Source: Maritimibacter sp. HL-12 (GTDB lineage Bacteria > Pseudomonadota > Alphaproteobacteria > Rhodobacterales > Rhodobacteraceae). Taken from it: 64,000 nt of DNA. The position numbers and the translations under genes were made by a program. The DNA lies in NCBI RefSeq assembly GCF_900177545.1, contig NZ_FXBQ01000001.1, forward strand, positions 3,132,163 to 3,196,162, given 5' to 3'. The notes beneath the pieces are model-generated. The model worked only from the letters and a program-made list of their open reading frames with translations, did no database searches and was not told where the DNA came from. The first letter of the stretch is position 1. Every line of letters begins with the position of its first letter. Positions 33,693-47,301 of the stretch are shown here, piece after piece.

Positions 33693-33763
33693 CGCGTGTG
33701 CTCGATTGCTGCCGGGCGCTCTGCGGACATTGTCGCGACTTGGCGCAGCGCCGCTTTCGGGCG

Positions 33764-34909
33764 TTATCGTCCCTGCCAGATCCAGCCGCCGCCAAACACG
33801 CGGCTGCCCTCGGGGTCGTAGAACACGCAGGCCTGTCCGGGGCTCACGCCTTCCTCCGGCGCGAGCAGTTCCACCTCCGCCTCGGTGTCCGAGATCGGCC
33901 GGACCACGGCCTCGCGCGGCGGCCTTGTGGAGCGCACCTTCACCGCGAGCCGCCATTCTGCCTTCGAGGTGAAGGGGGCGTCGCCCAGCCAGTTGATCTC
34001 GCGCACCGGCACGATCCGGGTGGCGAGCATTTCCTTCGGCCCGACGATCACCCGGGCATTGTCGACATCGAGCTTGACCACGTAGAGCGGGTCTGTCAGC
34101 CCGCCGATGCCGAGCCCGCGGCGCTGGCCGATGGTATAGTGGATCACGCCCTCGTGGCGGCCCAGCACCCGGCCCTCGGTATCGACGATCTCGCCGGGTG
34201 CGCCGGCACCGGGGCGCAGCTTCTCGATCACGCTGGCGTAATCGCCATTCGGCACGAAGCAGATATCCTGGCTGTCGGGCTTGTCGGCAACCTGCAGGCC
34301 GAAGCGGCGCGCGAGCGCCCGGGTTTCGTCCTTGGTTTTCAGGTGGCCGAGCGGGAAGCGCAGGAAGGCGAGCTGTTCCGGCGTGGTCGAGAACAGGAAA
34401 TACGACTGGTCGCGTGCCGGATCGGCGGCGCTGTGCAACTGCGGACCATCCGCGCCATCGAAGCGCTGGATATAGTGCCCCGTCGCCATGCAATCGGCAT
34501 CGAGATCGCGCGCCGTGGCGAGCAGGTCCTTGAACTTCACGCGCTCGTTGCAGCGGATGCAGGGCACCGGCGTGGCGCCGGCGAGGTAGCTGTCGGCAAA
34601 CTCGTCGATCACCGCCTCGCGAAAGATGTTCTCGTAGTCGAGCACGTAATGAGGAAAGCCCATCTCCTCGGCCACCCGGCGGGCATCGTGGATATCGACC
34701 CCGGCGCAGCAGGCGTTCTTCTTGGCCAGCGCCGCGCCGTGATCGTAAAGCTGCAGCGTGACGCCGATCACGTCGTAGCCCTCGGCCTTCAGCATCGCCG
34801 CCACCACCGACGAATCCACCCCGCCCGACATCGCCACGACAACGCGGGTATCGGCCGGGGCCTTGGGCAGGCCCAGCGTGTTCAGCGGGGTTTCGGTGAG
34901 GGTTGTCAT
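33764..34909 (-). CDS. mnmA: tRNA-specific 2-thiouridylase
   Basis: MnmA thiolates U34 of Lys, Glu and Gln tRNAs. The 381-residue product has the PP-loop [13 protein letters not shown], the catalytic cysteines in [13 protein letters not shown] and [13 protein letters not shown], and the C-terminal barrel with [11 protein letters not shown]. The start [10 protein letters not shown] at 34909 is preferred over the longer frame to 34963. It is divergent from the sciP/ctrA unit. Confidence 0.95.
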   Translation of the reverse strand: MTTLTETPLNTLGLPKAPADTRVVVAMSGGVDSSVVAAMLKAEGYDVIGVTLQLYDHGAALAKKNACCAGVDIHDARRVAEEMGFPHYVLDYENIFREAVIDEFADSYLAGATPVPCIRCNERVKFKDLLATARDLDADCMATGHYIQRFDGADGPQLHSAADPARDQSYFLFSTTPEQLAFLRFPLGHLKTKDETRALARRFGLQVADKPDSQDICFVPNGDYASVIEKLRPGAGAPGEIVDTEGRVLGRHEGVIHYTIGQRRGLGIGGLTDPLYVVKLDVDNARVIVGPKEMLATRIVPVREINWLGDAPFTSKAEWRLAVKVRSTRPPREAVVRPISDTEAEVELLAPEEGVSPGQACVFYDPEGSRVFGGGWIWQGR

Positions 34910-34971
34910 TGATCGGCTCGCGCTTGGAACGTCGCAATATAGGAAAATTCGAAGCAACAACAAGGCCGGGC

Positions 34972-34987
34972 TTCACCGGGCCTTAAC
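34972..34987 (+). promoter_or_regulatory. CtrA-like box upstream of sciP
   Basis: TTCA-N7-TTAAC matches the CtrA consensus TTAA-N7-TTAAC with one mismatch. It lies 45 bp upstream of the sciP start, in the gap shared with mnmA. Confidence 0.55.
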
Positions 34988-35031
34988 CCGGTTTCGTGAT
35001 TGTGATGCGCACAGACGACGAGGAACGCCCG

Positions 35032-35310
35032 ATGTATCTGAAGAAAGTCGATGGCCCGCGGGCGGTGCGCCTGCCCGATGGCACGATCATGACCCGGGCC
35101 GACCTGCCGCCTGCAGACACCCGGCGCTGGGTTGCCAGCCGCAAGGCCGCGGTGGTGCGCGGCGTGCTCCATGGCCTCTTGCCCCTGGGCGAAGCGCTGA
35201 AGACCTACGGCTTGTCGGAGGAAGAGTTCGCCGCATGGCAACAGGCCGTCGAACGCCATGGCGAGGCGGCGTTGAAGGCCACGCAGGTTCAGAAGTATAG
35301 ACAACCCTAG
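35032..35310 (+). CDS. sciP: DUF1153 protein, SciP-type CtrA inhibitor
   Basis: SciP in Caulobacter binds CtrA and blocks its activation of target promoters. The 92-residue product begins MYLKKVDGPRAVRLPDG and has a helix-turn-helix (TRRWVASRKAAVVRGVLHGLLPLGEALKTYGLSEEEF). This matches DUF1153 throughout. The position directly before ctrA is the conserved Rhodobacterales arrangement. GAGGAA precedes the ATG at 35032; an upstream GTG at 34996 is less likely. Assignment as SciP is by family and context. Confidence 0.85.
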   Translation: MYLKKVDGPRAVRLPDGTIMTRADLPPADTRRWVASRKAAVVRGVLHGLLPLGEALKTYGLSEEEFAAWQQAVERHGEAALKATQVQKYRQP

Positions 35311-35337
35311 ATTGTTTTCGCTAAAAGTTCCGCAACG

Positions 35338-35353
35338 GTAACGCGCTGTTAAC
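35338..35353 (+). promoter_or_regulatory. CtrA-like box in ctrA promoter
   Basis: GTAA-N7-TTAAC matches TTAA-N7-TTAAC with one mismatch and lies 54 bp upstream of the ctrA start. It would allow autoregulation, as known for ctrA in other alphaproteobacteria. Confidence 0.6.
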
Positions 35354-35406
35354 CTATTCACGCCAAGGTGTTTACCAACGGAACGGATTGATAGCGGAGA
35401 CAAGCA

Positions 35407-36120
35407 ATGCGCATCCTGCTCGTTGAAGACGACCCCACCACTTCGCGCTCGATCGAGCTGATGCTGACGCATGCGAACCTCAATGTCTATGCCACCGACC
35501 TTGGGGAAGAGGGAGTCGATCTCGCCAAACTCTACGATTACGACCTGATCTTGCTCGATCTGGGTCTGCCCGACATGAACGGGCTCGAGGTTCTGCGCCA
35601 GTTGCGCAGCGCGCGGATCGACACACCGATCCTGATCCTGACAGGCTCCGACGATACCGAGGACAAGCTCAAGGGCTTCGGCTTCGGGGCGGACGATTAC
35701 ATGACCAAGCCGTTCCACCGCGAGGAACTGGTGGCGCGCATCCATGCCATCATCCGCCGCTCCAAGGGCCATGCGCAATCGGTCATCGCCACCGGCAAGA
35801 TCGCGGTCAACCTCGATGCCAAGTCGGTCGAGGTCGAGGGCAAGCAGGTGCACCTCACCGGCAAGGAATACCAGATGCTCGAACTGCTCAGCCTGCGCAA
35901 GGGCACCACGCTGACCAAGGAGATGTTCCTCAATCACCTCTACGGCGGCATGGACGAGCCTGAACTCAAGATCATCGACGTCTTCATCTGCAAACTGCGC
36001 AAGAAGCTGGCCAGCGCGACCGATGGCGACAATTACATCGAAACGGTCTGGGGCCGCGGCTACGTGCTGCGAGACCCGGAGCCGGACCAGATCGACAGCC
36101 CGCTCGCGATGGGCGCCTGA
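35407..36120 (+). CDS. ctrA: Cell cycle response regulator CtrA
   Basis: CtrA is the master OmpR-type regulator of cell cycle genes in Caulobacter; in Rhodobacterales it mainly controls motility, gene transfer agents and related traits. The 237-residue product has a receiver domain (1-117) with acidic pocket EDD at 7-9, phospho-acceptor D51 ([13 protein letters not shown]) and K in MTKPF. A winged-helix DNA-binding domain follows, with [12 protein letters not shown] and [14 protein letters not shown]-type ending. A Shine-Dalgarno CGGAGA precedes the ATG. A TTCG-loop terminator follows. Confidence 0.96.
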   Translation: MRILLVEDDPTTSRSIELMLTHANLNVYATDLGEEGVDLAKLYDYDLILLDLGLPDMNGLEVLRQLRSARIDTPILILTGSDDTEDKLKGFGFGADDYMTKPFHREELVARIHAIIRRSKGHAQSVIATGKIAVNLDAKSVEVEGKQVHLTGKEYQMLELLSLRKGTTLTKEMFLNHLYGGMDEPELKIIDVFICKLRKKLASATDGDNYIETVWGRGYVLRDPEPDQIDSPLAMGA

Positions 36121-36141
36121 AGGCCGATTGTTTCCTCCGGG

Positions 36142-41047
<4,906 letters not shown>

Positions 41048-41074
41048 GGGGGAAGTGCCAAAAAGTTCCGTTTT

Positions 41075-41089
41075 GTTCTCAAAAAGTTC
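41075..41089. promoter_or_regulatory. LexA-type SOS box 1
   Basis: GTTC-TCAAAAA-GTTC is a perfect match to the alphaproteobacterial LexA box GTTC-N7-GTTC. It lies 27 bp after recG and 86 bp before the 40-residue ORF. Confidence 0.75.
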
Positions 41090-41132
41090 TTTACAAACGC
41101 CGGGGCGATATGAGAACAAAAGGTTAACAAAG

Positions 41133-41147
41133 GAACACAGCCGGAAC
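41133..41147. promoter_or_regulatory. LexA-type SOS box 2
   Basis: GAAC-ACAGCCG-GAAC is the same box read on the opposite strand. It lies 28 bp before the small ORF start. Two perfect boxes in one 73-bp stretch are unlikely by chance. Confidence 0.65.
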
Positions 41148-41175
41148 GCCGGCACCCCGAGAGCAGGAGCCCGAC

Positions 41176-41298
41176 ATGCTGAAAGAGATCCAATCCGTTC
41201 TGTCCCGGTCCTCGGCCACGATCTGGCAGGATATCGCTGGCGGGCTCGGGCTCATGGTGGTGCTCTATGGCGGGTTGTACCTGCCGGGGATCATCTGA
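41176..41298 (+). CDS. 40-residue single-pass membrane protein, probable SOS gene
   Basis: The ORF encodes 40 residues: an amphipathic, polar N-terminus (MLKEIQSVLSRSSATIWQD) and a hydrophobic helix (IAGGLGLMVVLYGGLYLPGI) up to the stop. AGGAG precedes the ATG with suitable spacing, and a terminator lies downstream. Size and layout resemble Caulobacter SidA, a 29-residue SOS-induced inner-membrane inhibitor of division, but no sequence identity is claimed. Two LexA-type boxes are the basis for calling it SOS-controlled. Confidence 0.7.
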   Translation: MLKEIQSVLSRSSATIWQDIAGGLGLMVVLYGGLYLPGII

Positions 41299-41428
41299 CC
41301 GAATTCTGCCTGCGGATTGCCCGGTTCCCCGCATCGTCTGTCCGCGATGCCGGCGGCCCCCACCGCCTGATTCCCACCCGGCCACTGCCTCTGTCCCGGC
41401 CGGGACACGGAACCGACCGCACAACTGG

Positions 41429-41461
41429 CCGCCGCCTCCATCCGGAGCGCGGCGGTTTTTT
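41429..41461 (+). terminator. Intrinsic terminator after small SOS ORF
   Basis: CCGCCGC...GCGGCGG with inner CTCC/GGAG is followed by TTTTTT. It abuts the stop codon of the convergent chemotaxis receptor gene. Confidence 0.82.
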
Positions 41462-42864
41462 CATGTGATCCGGTAGGCGAGGCGCAATCCGCCCCAGTGC
41501 CGTCCGTTCACGGTGATTGGGGCGGAGGCGTCTTTCATGATCACGAAGTCGCCGCCGCCCATGTCGCGCCGATACACCTGCACGAGGAAGGGCGCGGTGC
41601 TGCGCCCGGCCTTGAGGCCGACCCGGTCGTCGAAGATCCGCCGGTTGCGCGCGTGCGCCGCGTTCCAGACCGGGTCGCGCCCCTGGGGCTGCGAGAACCG
41701 GGCGTTGTGCGTGGGCAGGTAGCCGTTCACGTCGACGGCGGCGCAGAACACCACCTGTGGGTCAAGCCCGAGCGCATCTTCCTGGATCGACGGCAGCACC
41801 CGGTCGGTCAGCGCAGTGAACGGAGCCATGAGTTGTTCGGGGTCGGTCCCGGGGATCGGCGCATAGCTGTGGTCGAACAGGGCGTCGATGGTGATCTCGC
41901 CACTGGCGATGGCCTGTTCGAGGGCCTCGGAAACGCGCCCGGCATCGGCCTGCACCCGCTCGATGAACCGTTGATCCTTGGTGCCGCCGCCAAGCGAAAC
42001 CGTGGCCTGCACCATTGCCTCGGAGCGATCGACCAGTGCCTGCACCCGTTTTGTCGCGGCGGCAACTTCGCGCGAGGTGGCCTCTGCCATGTCGGTGATG
42101 GCGTTGAAAACCGGCAGGAACTGGTCGATCGCGGTGCTGACGCTTGCCTGTTCGAGCTGGATGCGCCCGGTGCGTTCGGCGCTGGCACCGGCGGCTTCGG
42201 CGATGTTGCCCACCGCCCGGTCGGCCTCCGCGGCGCTCTCGGTGATCGCTTTCGCGGTGGCGGCAACCTCGGTGGTTTCCTGCGTCATCTCGGTGATCTG
42301 GCCGCTGAGCGCGAGCACGCGCGTCCCGATCCCCGCAGCGGCGACGGCGGTACGCCCCGACAGCTCGTTGATTGCCTCGGCGACCACGGCAAAGCCGCGC
42401 CCGGCATCGCCCGCGCGCGCAGCCTCGATCTTGGCGTTAATCGCGAGGATGTTGACCTGTCGCGCGATCGAGGCGATCTCGGTATTGGATGCGCGCACGG
42501 CGGAGAGGGCCTCGGCCATGCTTTGTATGCGCTGCGAGAAGGCCTGAACCCAGGCCGCGATCTCGCGCGCCTGCCCGACCGAGCCGCGCAGCAGGGCCGT
42601 CGACCCGGCCACCGTTTCGCGGGTTTCGCCGGCGATCGTTGCGAGGCCTTCGAGCCCTGCCGTCATCCGGGTGTTGGCCGCAAGCACCCCGCGCGCGGCA
42701 CCGCTGACTTCGCCGATCGCGTCGCGCTGGCCGGCGGCGTGGCGGTTGACCTCGTCGAGAAAGCCCGAGAAATCGACGATCTCGAAGCCGAGGTCGGCCG
42801 CGTTGCGGGCGAGGGCCGAGATCCGCGGATCGGGCGCAGGGGTCATCTGGGGGTCGTGTTTCAC
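41461..42864 (-). CDS. Cytoplasmic methyl-accepting chemotaxis protein
   Basis: The 467-residue product lacks any membrane helix. The MCP signalling domain carries the hairpin tip ILAINAKIEAARAGDAGRGFAVVAEAINELS split over its normal blocks. A C-terminal sensory module (about 350-467; GYLPTHNARFSQPQGRDPVWN, FLVQVYRRDMGGGDFV, RHWGGLRLAY) resembles cache/PAS-like domains fused to soluble receptors. The GTG at 42864 is preferred because AGGAG lies eight bases before it; the ATG at 42846 has no Shine-Dalgarno. No other chemotaxis genes adjoin. Confidence 0.88.
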   Translation of the reverse strand: MKHDPQMTPAPDPRISALARNAADLGFEIVDFSGFLDEVNRHAAGQRDAIGEVSGAARGVLAANTRMTAGLEGLATIAGETRETVAGSTALLRGSVGQAREIAAWVQAFSQRIQSMAEALSAVRASNTEIASIARQVNILAINAKIEAARAGDAGRGFAVVAEAINELSGRTAVAAAGIGTRVLALSGQITEMTQETTEVAATAKAITESAAEADRAVGNIAEAAGASAERTGRIQLEQASVSTAIDQFLPVFNAITDMAEATSREVAAATKRVQALVDRSEAMVQATVSLGGGTKDQRFIERVQADAGRVSEALEQAIASGEITIDALFDHSYAPIPGTDPEQLMAPFTALTDRVLPSIQEDALGLDPQVVFCAAVDVNGYLPTHNARFSQPQGRDPVWNAAHARNRRIFDDRVGLKAGRSTAPFLVQVYRRDMGGGDFVIMKDASAPITVNGRHWGGLRLAYRIT

Positions 42865-42916
42865 GCGGGTTCTCCTGATTCCCGCGCAGTTTGGCCCGGC
42901 GCTGGTTTCGCCCCGG

Positions 42917-43375
42917 TTAATTCGCCTTTTCGGTCGAGACCGCCCGGGCCTGGTCGAAGGCATCGAGCGTGGCGTCCCAGGCCAGCAGGATCGAGGGGTG
43001 GCGGTTCTTGTAGGCCTGCGCCGGGCGCAGCGCTTCGAGTGCCTCGAAGGGCGCGGGCGGGGTGGGCCCGTCTTCCGTCAGCATCGTGCGCAGCGCCGCC
43101 CGCCCGGCCTCGATGGTGGCCCGGTCGAGCCCGACCACCTTTGCACCGAGCACCGCGGCCGAGGCCTGCCCCAAGGCGCAGGCCTTCACGTTCTGGGCGA
43201 AATCGGCCACCTTCCCGTCGGCCAGGGTGAGATCGACGGTTACCGTCGAGCCGCAGAGCGGCGAGCGCTTGCGGACGCTGGCATCGGCGGCGGTGAGCTT
43301 GCCAGCATGGGGAATATCGCACGCGAGCGCGAGGATCCGCTTGGAATAGAGCTGTTCGAGGCTTTGGTCGGTCAT
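42917..43375 (-). CDS. Iron-sulfur cluster assembly scaffold-like protein
   Basis: The 152-residue product matches the NifU-N/IscU-SufU-like fold with two of the usual cluster cysteines, in [12 protein letters not shown] and [12 protein letters not shown]. The third is not obvious; the C-terminal part ([14 protein letters not shown]) replaces that region. It probably handles Fe-S cluster transfer, but a full scaffold role is uncertain. It is divergent from hisI. Confidence 0.85.
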   Translation of the reverse strand: MTDQSLEQLYSKRILALACDIPHAGKLTAADASVRKRSPLCGSTVTVDLTLADGKVADFAQNVKACALGQASAAVLGAKVVGLDRATIEAGRAALRTMLTEDGPTPPAPFEALEALRPAQAYKNRHPSILLAWDATLDAFDQARAVSTEKAN

Positions 43376-43439
43376 GGGTTTCCCCTCGGGTCTGCAGGTT
43401 CTAGATAGAGGTCGGGCACGGTTTTGGAAAGGGAATGCC

Positions 43440-43799
43440 ATGGGGTTCGATCCCGCAACTTTGCGTTACAACGAGGCGGGCCTGGTGCCGGTGATCGCGC
43501 AGGAAGCGGCCAGCGGCGAGGTGCTCATGCTGGCCTGGATGAACGCCGAGGCCGTGGCGCGCACGCTGGAAACCGGGCGCGTGACCTACTGGAGCCGCTC
43601 GCGCCAGGCCTTCTGGGTGAAGGGCGAAACCTCCGGCCATGTTCAAAAGCTGGTGGAATTGCGCATCGACTGCGACCGTGACGCGCTGCTGGCATTGGTG
43701 GAGCAGGAAGGCCCGGCCTGCCACACCAACCGCCGCTCGTGCTTCTACACCGCTGTGCGCGACGGCGGCGAGGTGGTGATCATGGATCCGATGGTTTGA
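43440..43799 (+). CDS. hisI: Phosphoribosyl-AMP cyclohydrolase
   Basis: This zinc enzyme opens the adenine ring of PR-AMP in histidine synthesis. The 119-residue single-domain form contains [41 protein letters not shown] and [10 protein letters not shown] with the metal-binding cysteines. The start at 43440 follows GGGAAT. The restriction-modification pair is inserted between hisI and prfC. Confidence 0.95.
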   Translation: MGFDPATLRYNEAGLVPVIAQEAASGEVLMLAWMNAEAVARTLETGRVTYWSRSRQAFWVKGETSGHVQKLVELRIDCDRDALLALVEQEGPACHTNRRSCFYTAVRDGGEVVIMDPMV

Positions 43800-43813
43800 G
43801 CGCGGGGCGCGCC

Positions 43814-44368
43814 TCACTCCGAAGTCGAAAGAAAACTGCTGTGATAGGCGACCAGCCGCTCGAAATGTGCCTGCAAAGAACGCCGTAGATGCTCTTTGTT
43901 CTTCACCTGCTGGATATAATCGACGAGGCTGAGGTAATGAGAAATCTGCCTAGGTAAACGAAGTTCGGGCTGGCGACGATCTGCAAGTTCTTCTTCATGG
44001 ATGACTTGGATCGACTGCGATTCTGGCAGCACAGGAGCGATTTCACCTTGAAACTCCAGTGTCGTGCCGTTCATCAAGCGTTTTTGGCTGTCAAAATGCT
44101 CGAAAAGAAATGACTCCAACTCATTGATTTCAGAAACACTTTTCACAGGCCACGCGCGAACAAAAGCAATCTCCCAAACATCGATTTGTCTGTTCGCAAT
44201 AATGTCGGACCGCGCAGACGTTAGGTGCCGACGCACTCGGGTTCGGATGCCATCAATCGATTGTCCGACATATACTGGCATATTATCCAGATCACATAAT
44301 GCATAGACGCCTATATCATTGGTCAACTGCGCAAGAGCGTTGTGGCGAAATGCAATTGGGTTGGTCAC
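43814..44368 (-). CDS. GIY-YIG restriction endonuclease
   Basis: The 184-residue product has the GIY-YIG nuclease core: GVY at 20-22, YVG at 33-35, an Arg in IRTRVRRHL (42-48), and the Glu in NELESFLFEHF (about E85). N100 (RLMNG) is in the position of the conserved Asn. It overlaps the upstream methyltransferase by four bases. This organisation and length fit a type II restriction enzyme of the GIY-YIG class (compare Eco29kI-type systems). The recognition site is unknown. Composition is AT-richer than neighbouring genes, as in the methyltransferase. Confidence 0.85.
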   Translation of the reverse strand: MTNPIAFRHNALAQLTNDIGVYALCDLDNMPVYVGQSIDGIRTRVRRHLTSARSDIIANRQIDVWEIAFVRAWPVKSVSEINELESFLFEHFDSQKRLMNGTTLEFQGEIAPVLPESQSIQVIHEEELADRRQPELRLPRQISHYLSLVDYIQQVKNKEHLRRSLQAHFERLVAYHSSFLSTSE

Positions 44369-45495
44369 GCCAGTCGCTCTTGCGAATTCTCGACCACAAG
44401 TGGTTGAAGCAGGTGGTCGGCTAGGAACCGTACGACGGGCACCGCCAAGCCATCGCCAGCCAGCTTGTACGCCGCATTGTAGTTTTCCGGAAGCACGTAT
44501 CCATCATCCAGTCCCATGAGACGAGCGGCCTCTCTCGGCGATACCAATCGGGCACGCGTTTCGGCCCCGTTAATGAACAAGAGCGTTTGTCGTGAAGAGC
44601 CCCCTGCGGGGGTCCGCAAGCATCCGGCGATACCGTCGAAGCGAACCTCCGCGCGCTGCCGAACCTGACCAGTTTCGTCGGGCCGCCCTCGCTTATATAT
44701 GGTCCCAACAACAAGCCGCTCCACGGAACGAGCGTTTTCCACTTTCTGGCGGTTCGTATCGCTCATGATAGAAAGCAAGTAGTCAACTTTCTCGAGAGAG
44801 AACCATCTATGGTCGTACTGATCATCCAGAATGTCGATCAGTGATGAGTTGTTCGCCGGAATGGGAGGCAATCGCCACCAAAGCCACTCTTTCGAAACCG
44901 AAGGATGGCTTGAAACAAACTTCCTAATTGCTTGCGAGTGGAATGGCTCTGTCGGAACACTCTGCGTCAACGTTCCCGCGATCGGTATGTCAGCCCGGAC
45001 AGCGACAAGAAACAGTCGTTTGCGGCTATGAGGAACAAAGAACTTCGCATCAATCTCCATTGCGCCAACGCGATACCCGAGCGATGTAAAGGCAGCAACG
45101 ACCTGAAAAAAGTCTTCTCCTTTGCGCCGTGTCACGAGTCCTGAAACGTTCTCGAAGGCGACGATCTTAGGGCCATAACCTTCACGGACAGCTTGGCGCA
45201 ATTTGCTAATCCAAGGGAAAAACGTTCCGGATCGGCTTCCTTTCAAACCGGCACCTTTTCCTGCCAAGCTGAAATCTTGGCAAGGGCTGCTAGCCCAATA
45301 GAGATCTATCGGTTGTCGAAGGTTTTCAATGTCAAGATCGGCGACATCGCCTTCTAGCAAATCCTCTCCCCCCCAGTTGGTCCGGTATGCCTCGCATTTC
45401 AAAGCATCAATGTCATTGGCGAGGACGCATTCCCAGTCTGCGCCCAACGCGGCACGGGCCATACCACCCCCAGCAAAAAACTCAGCAAAACGCAT
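44365..45495 (-). CDS. DNA cytosine-5 methyltransferase (type II modification)
   Basis: The 376-residue product has the m5C motifs in order: I FAEFFAGGGMARAAL, IV with catalytic Cys72 in SSPCQDFSLAG, VI AFENVSGLV, VIII SRKRLFLVAV, IX RLVSPREAARLMGL, and X KLAGDGLAVPVVR. The target-recognition region lies between VIII and IX (about 180-300). It should protect host sites from the overlapping GIY-YIG nuclease. AT-rich composition and a position between housekeeping genes suggest acquisition by transfer. The promoter lies in the AT-rich 45496-45560 stretch. Confidence 0.92.
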   Translation of the reverse strand: MRFAEFFAGGGMARAALGADWECVLANDIDALKCEAYRTNWGGEDLLEGDVADLDIENLRQPIDLYWASSPCQDFSLAGKGAGLKGSRSGTFFPWISKLRQAVREGYGPKIVAFENVSGLVTRRKGEDFFQVVAAFTSLGYRVGAMEIDAKFFVPHSRKRLFLVAVRADIPIAGTLTQSVPTEPFHSQAIRKFVSSHPSVSKEWLWWRLPPIPANNSSLIDILDDQYDHRWFSLEKVDYLLSIMSDTNRQKVENARSVERLVVGTIYKRGRPDETGQVRQRAEVRFDGIAGCLRTPAGGSSRQTLLFINGAETRARLVSPREAARLMGLDDGYVLPENYNAAYKLAGDGLAVPVVRFLADHLLQPLVVENSQERLA

Positions 45496-45564
45496 CTACG
45501 ATTCCCTTTTCCTCTGCTGGTAGTTTACTTAGCCGATTTCGTTATGCAACGTTCTTAGTTTGTT

Positions 45565-47178
45565 TCATTCCCCGTGCATCTCCTTTGTCGCGCTCAGCGT
45601 CAGCTCCGGGTAGTCCCGTTCCGCCCGGTCGATGTCCCATTGCAGGCGGGTGAGGTAGACCACGTCGCCGTCGTTGTCGTGGGCGATGTGCTGCTTGTTG
45701 GCGTTCACGAAGCGCTCCATCTCAGCCTTGGGGCCGGTGACCCAACGGGCGGACTTGAACTGCGAGGCCTCGAAGCGCACCGGGAGCCCGTATTCCAGCT
45801 CGATCCGGCTTGCCAGAACCTCGAATTGCAGCGCGCCGACCACGCCGACGATGAAACCCGAGCCGATATCGGGCTTGAACACCTTGGCGGCCCCCTCCTC
45901 GGCGAACTGCATCAGCGCTTTTTCGAGGTGCTTGGCCTTCATCGGGTCGCCCGCACGCACGCCTTGCAGAAGCTCCGGGGCAAAGCTCGGAATGCCCGTC
46001 ACCCGCAGCGCCTCGCCCTCGGTCAGCGTGTCGCCGATCCTGAGTTGGCCATGGTTGGGGATGCCGATGATGTCGCCGGCCCAGGCCTCTTCGGCAAGCT
46101 CGCGGTCTGAGGCGAGAAACATCACCGGGTTGGTGATCGCCATCGGCTTTTTCGAGCGCACATGGGTGAGCTTCATGCCGCGCCGGAAATGGCCCGAGGC
46201 CATCCGCACGAAAGCCACGCGGTCGCGGTGCTTGGCGTCCATGTTGGCCTGCACCTTGAAGACGAAGCCCGACACCGGCACCTCTTCCGGCGCGATCTGG
46301 CGCGGCTCTGCCGATTGCGGCTGCGGCTCGGGGCCGTAGTGAGCGATGCCGTCCATCAACTCTTTCACCCCGAAGGAGTTGATCGCCGAGCCGAACCAGA
46401 TCGGCGTCATCATCCCCGCCGCCACCTCCTCGGGGTCGAGCGCGGGCAGCAGTTCGCGCGCCATCTCGACCTCTTCGCGCAACTGGTCAAGCAGGTGCTG
46501 TGGCACATGATCGGCAAGGCGCGGATCATCCAGCCCGTCGATCTTGATGCTCTCGGCCACCTTGTTGCGGTCGGCGCGGTCCATCAGTTCGAGCCGGTCG
46601 TTCAGGAGATCATAGCAGCCGAGAAAATCGCGCCCCATCCCGATCGGCCAGCTTGCGGGGGTGACGTGGATCGCCAGCATCTCCTGGATCTCGTCGATGA
46701 TCTCGAAAGTGTCGCGTGCCTCGCGGTCCATCTTGTTGCAGAAGGTCAGGATCGGAAGGTCGCGCATCCGGCAGACCTCGAACAGCTTCTGGGTCTGGCT
46801 TTCCACGCCCTTGGCGCCGTCGATCACCATGATCGCGGCGTCGACCGCGGTAAGGGTGCGATAGGTATCCTCCGAGAAGTCGGAGTGGCCGGGCGTGTCG
46901 ACGAGGTTGAACCGGTAGGGGCCGAAATCGAAGCTCATCGCCGAGGCCGAAACCGAAATGCCCCGGTCCTTCTCCATCTGCATGAAGTCCGACCGGGTGC
47001 GCCGCGCCTCGCCCTTGGCGCGCACCTGTCCCGCCATCTGGATCGCGCCGCCGTAGAGCAGGAATTTCTCGGTCAGCGTCGTCTTGCCCGCATCCGGGTG
47101 CGAGATGATGGCAAAGGTCCGGCGCCGGGCGATCTCCGGCGGCAGGGCGGGGCGGTTGGCTTTGGGTGCGTCGAGCAT
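45565..47178 (-). CDS. prfC: Peptide chain release factor 3
   Basis: RF3 is the GTPase that recycles RF1/RF2 from the ribosome. The 537-residue product has the G-domain motifs HPDAGKTTLTEK (G1), DTPGHSDFSEDTYRTL (G3) and NKMDREARD (G4). C-terminal RF3 domains follow (VGALQFEVLASRIELEYGLPVRFEAS). The start MLDAPKANRP at 47178 is chosen for similarity to the family N-terminus; no strong Shine-Dalgarno is seen. Confidence 0.94.
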   Translation of the reverse strand: MLDAPKANRPALPPEIARRRTFAIISHPDAGKTTLTEKFLLYGGAIQMAGQVRAKGEARRTRSDFMQMEKDRGISVSASAMSFDFGPYRFNLVDTPGHSDFSEDTYRTLTAVDAAIMVIDGAKGVESQTQKLFEVCRMRDLPILTFCNKMDREARDTFEIIDEIQEMLAIHVTPASWPIGMGRDFLGCYDLLNDRLELMDRADRNKVAESIKIDGLDDPRLADHVPQHLLDQLREEVEMARELLPALDPEEVAAGMMTPIWFGSAINSFGVKELMDGIAHYGPEPQPQSAEPRQIAPEEVPVSGFVFKVQANMDAKHRDRVAFVRMASGHFRRGMKLTHVRSKKPMAITNPVMFLASDRELAEEAWAGDIIGIPNHGQLRIGDTLTEGEALRVTGIPSFAPELLQGVRAGDPMKAKHLEKALMQFAEEGAAKVFKPDIGSGFIVGVVGALQFEVLASRIELEYGLPVRFEASQFKSARWVTGPKAEMERFVNANKQHIAHDNDGDVVYLTRLQWDIDRAERDYPELTLSATKEMHGE

Positions 47179-47301
47179 GAGCGCGGATATAGGCGAGGGC
47201 GGGGCCAGCGGCAAGCGCGTGGCACCGGGCCCCGGTGCCGTGGCCCGGCAAGGTTCGGAACATCGGCCGGGGCGCGAGAAACGCGCGCCATGCGCCCGGG
47301 G

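Noticed and set aside
41121-41130. CtrA half-site GTTAAC before the SOS micro-ORF
   Set aside because: The left half at N7 spacing reads AGAA, two mismatches, and the region is better explained by LexA boxes.
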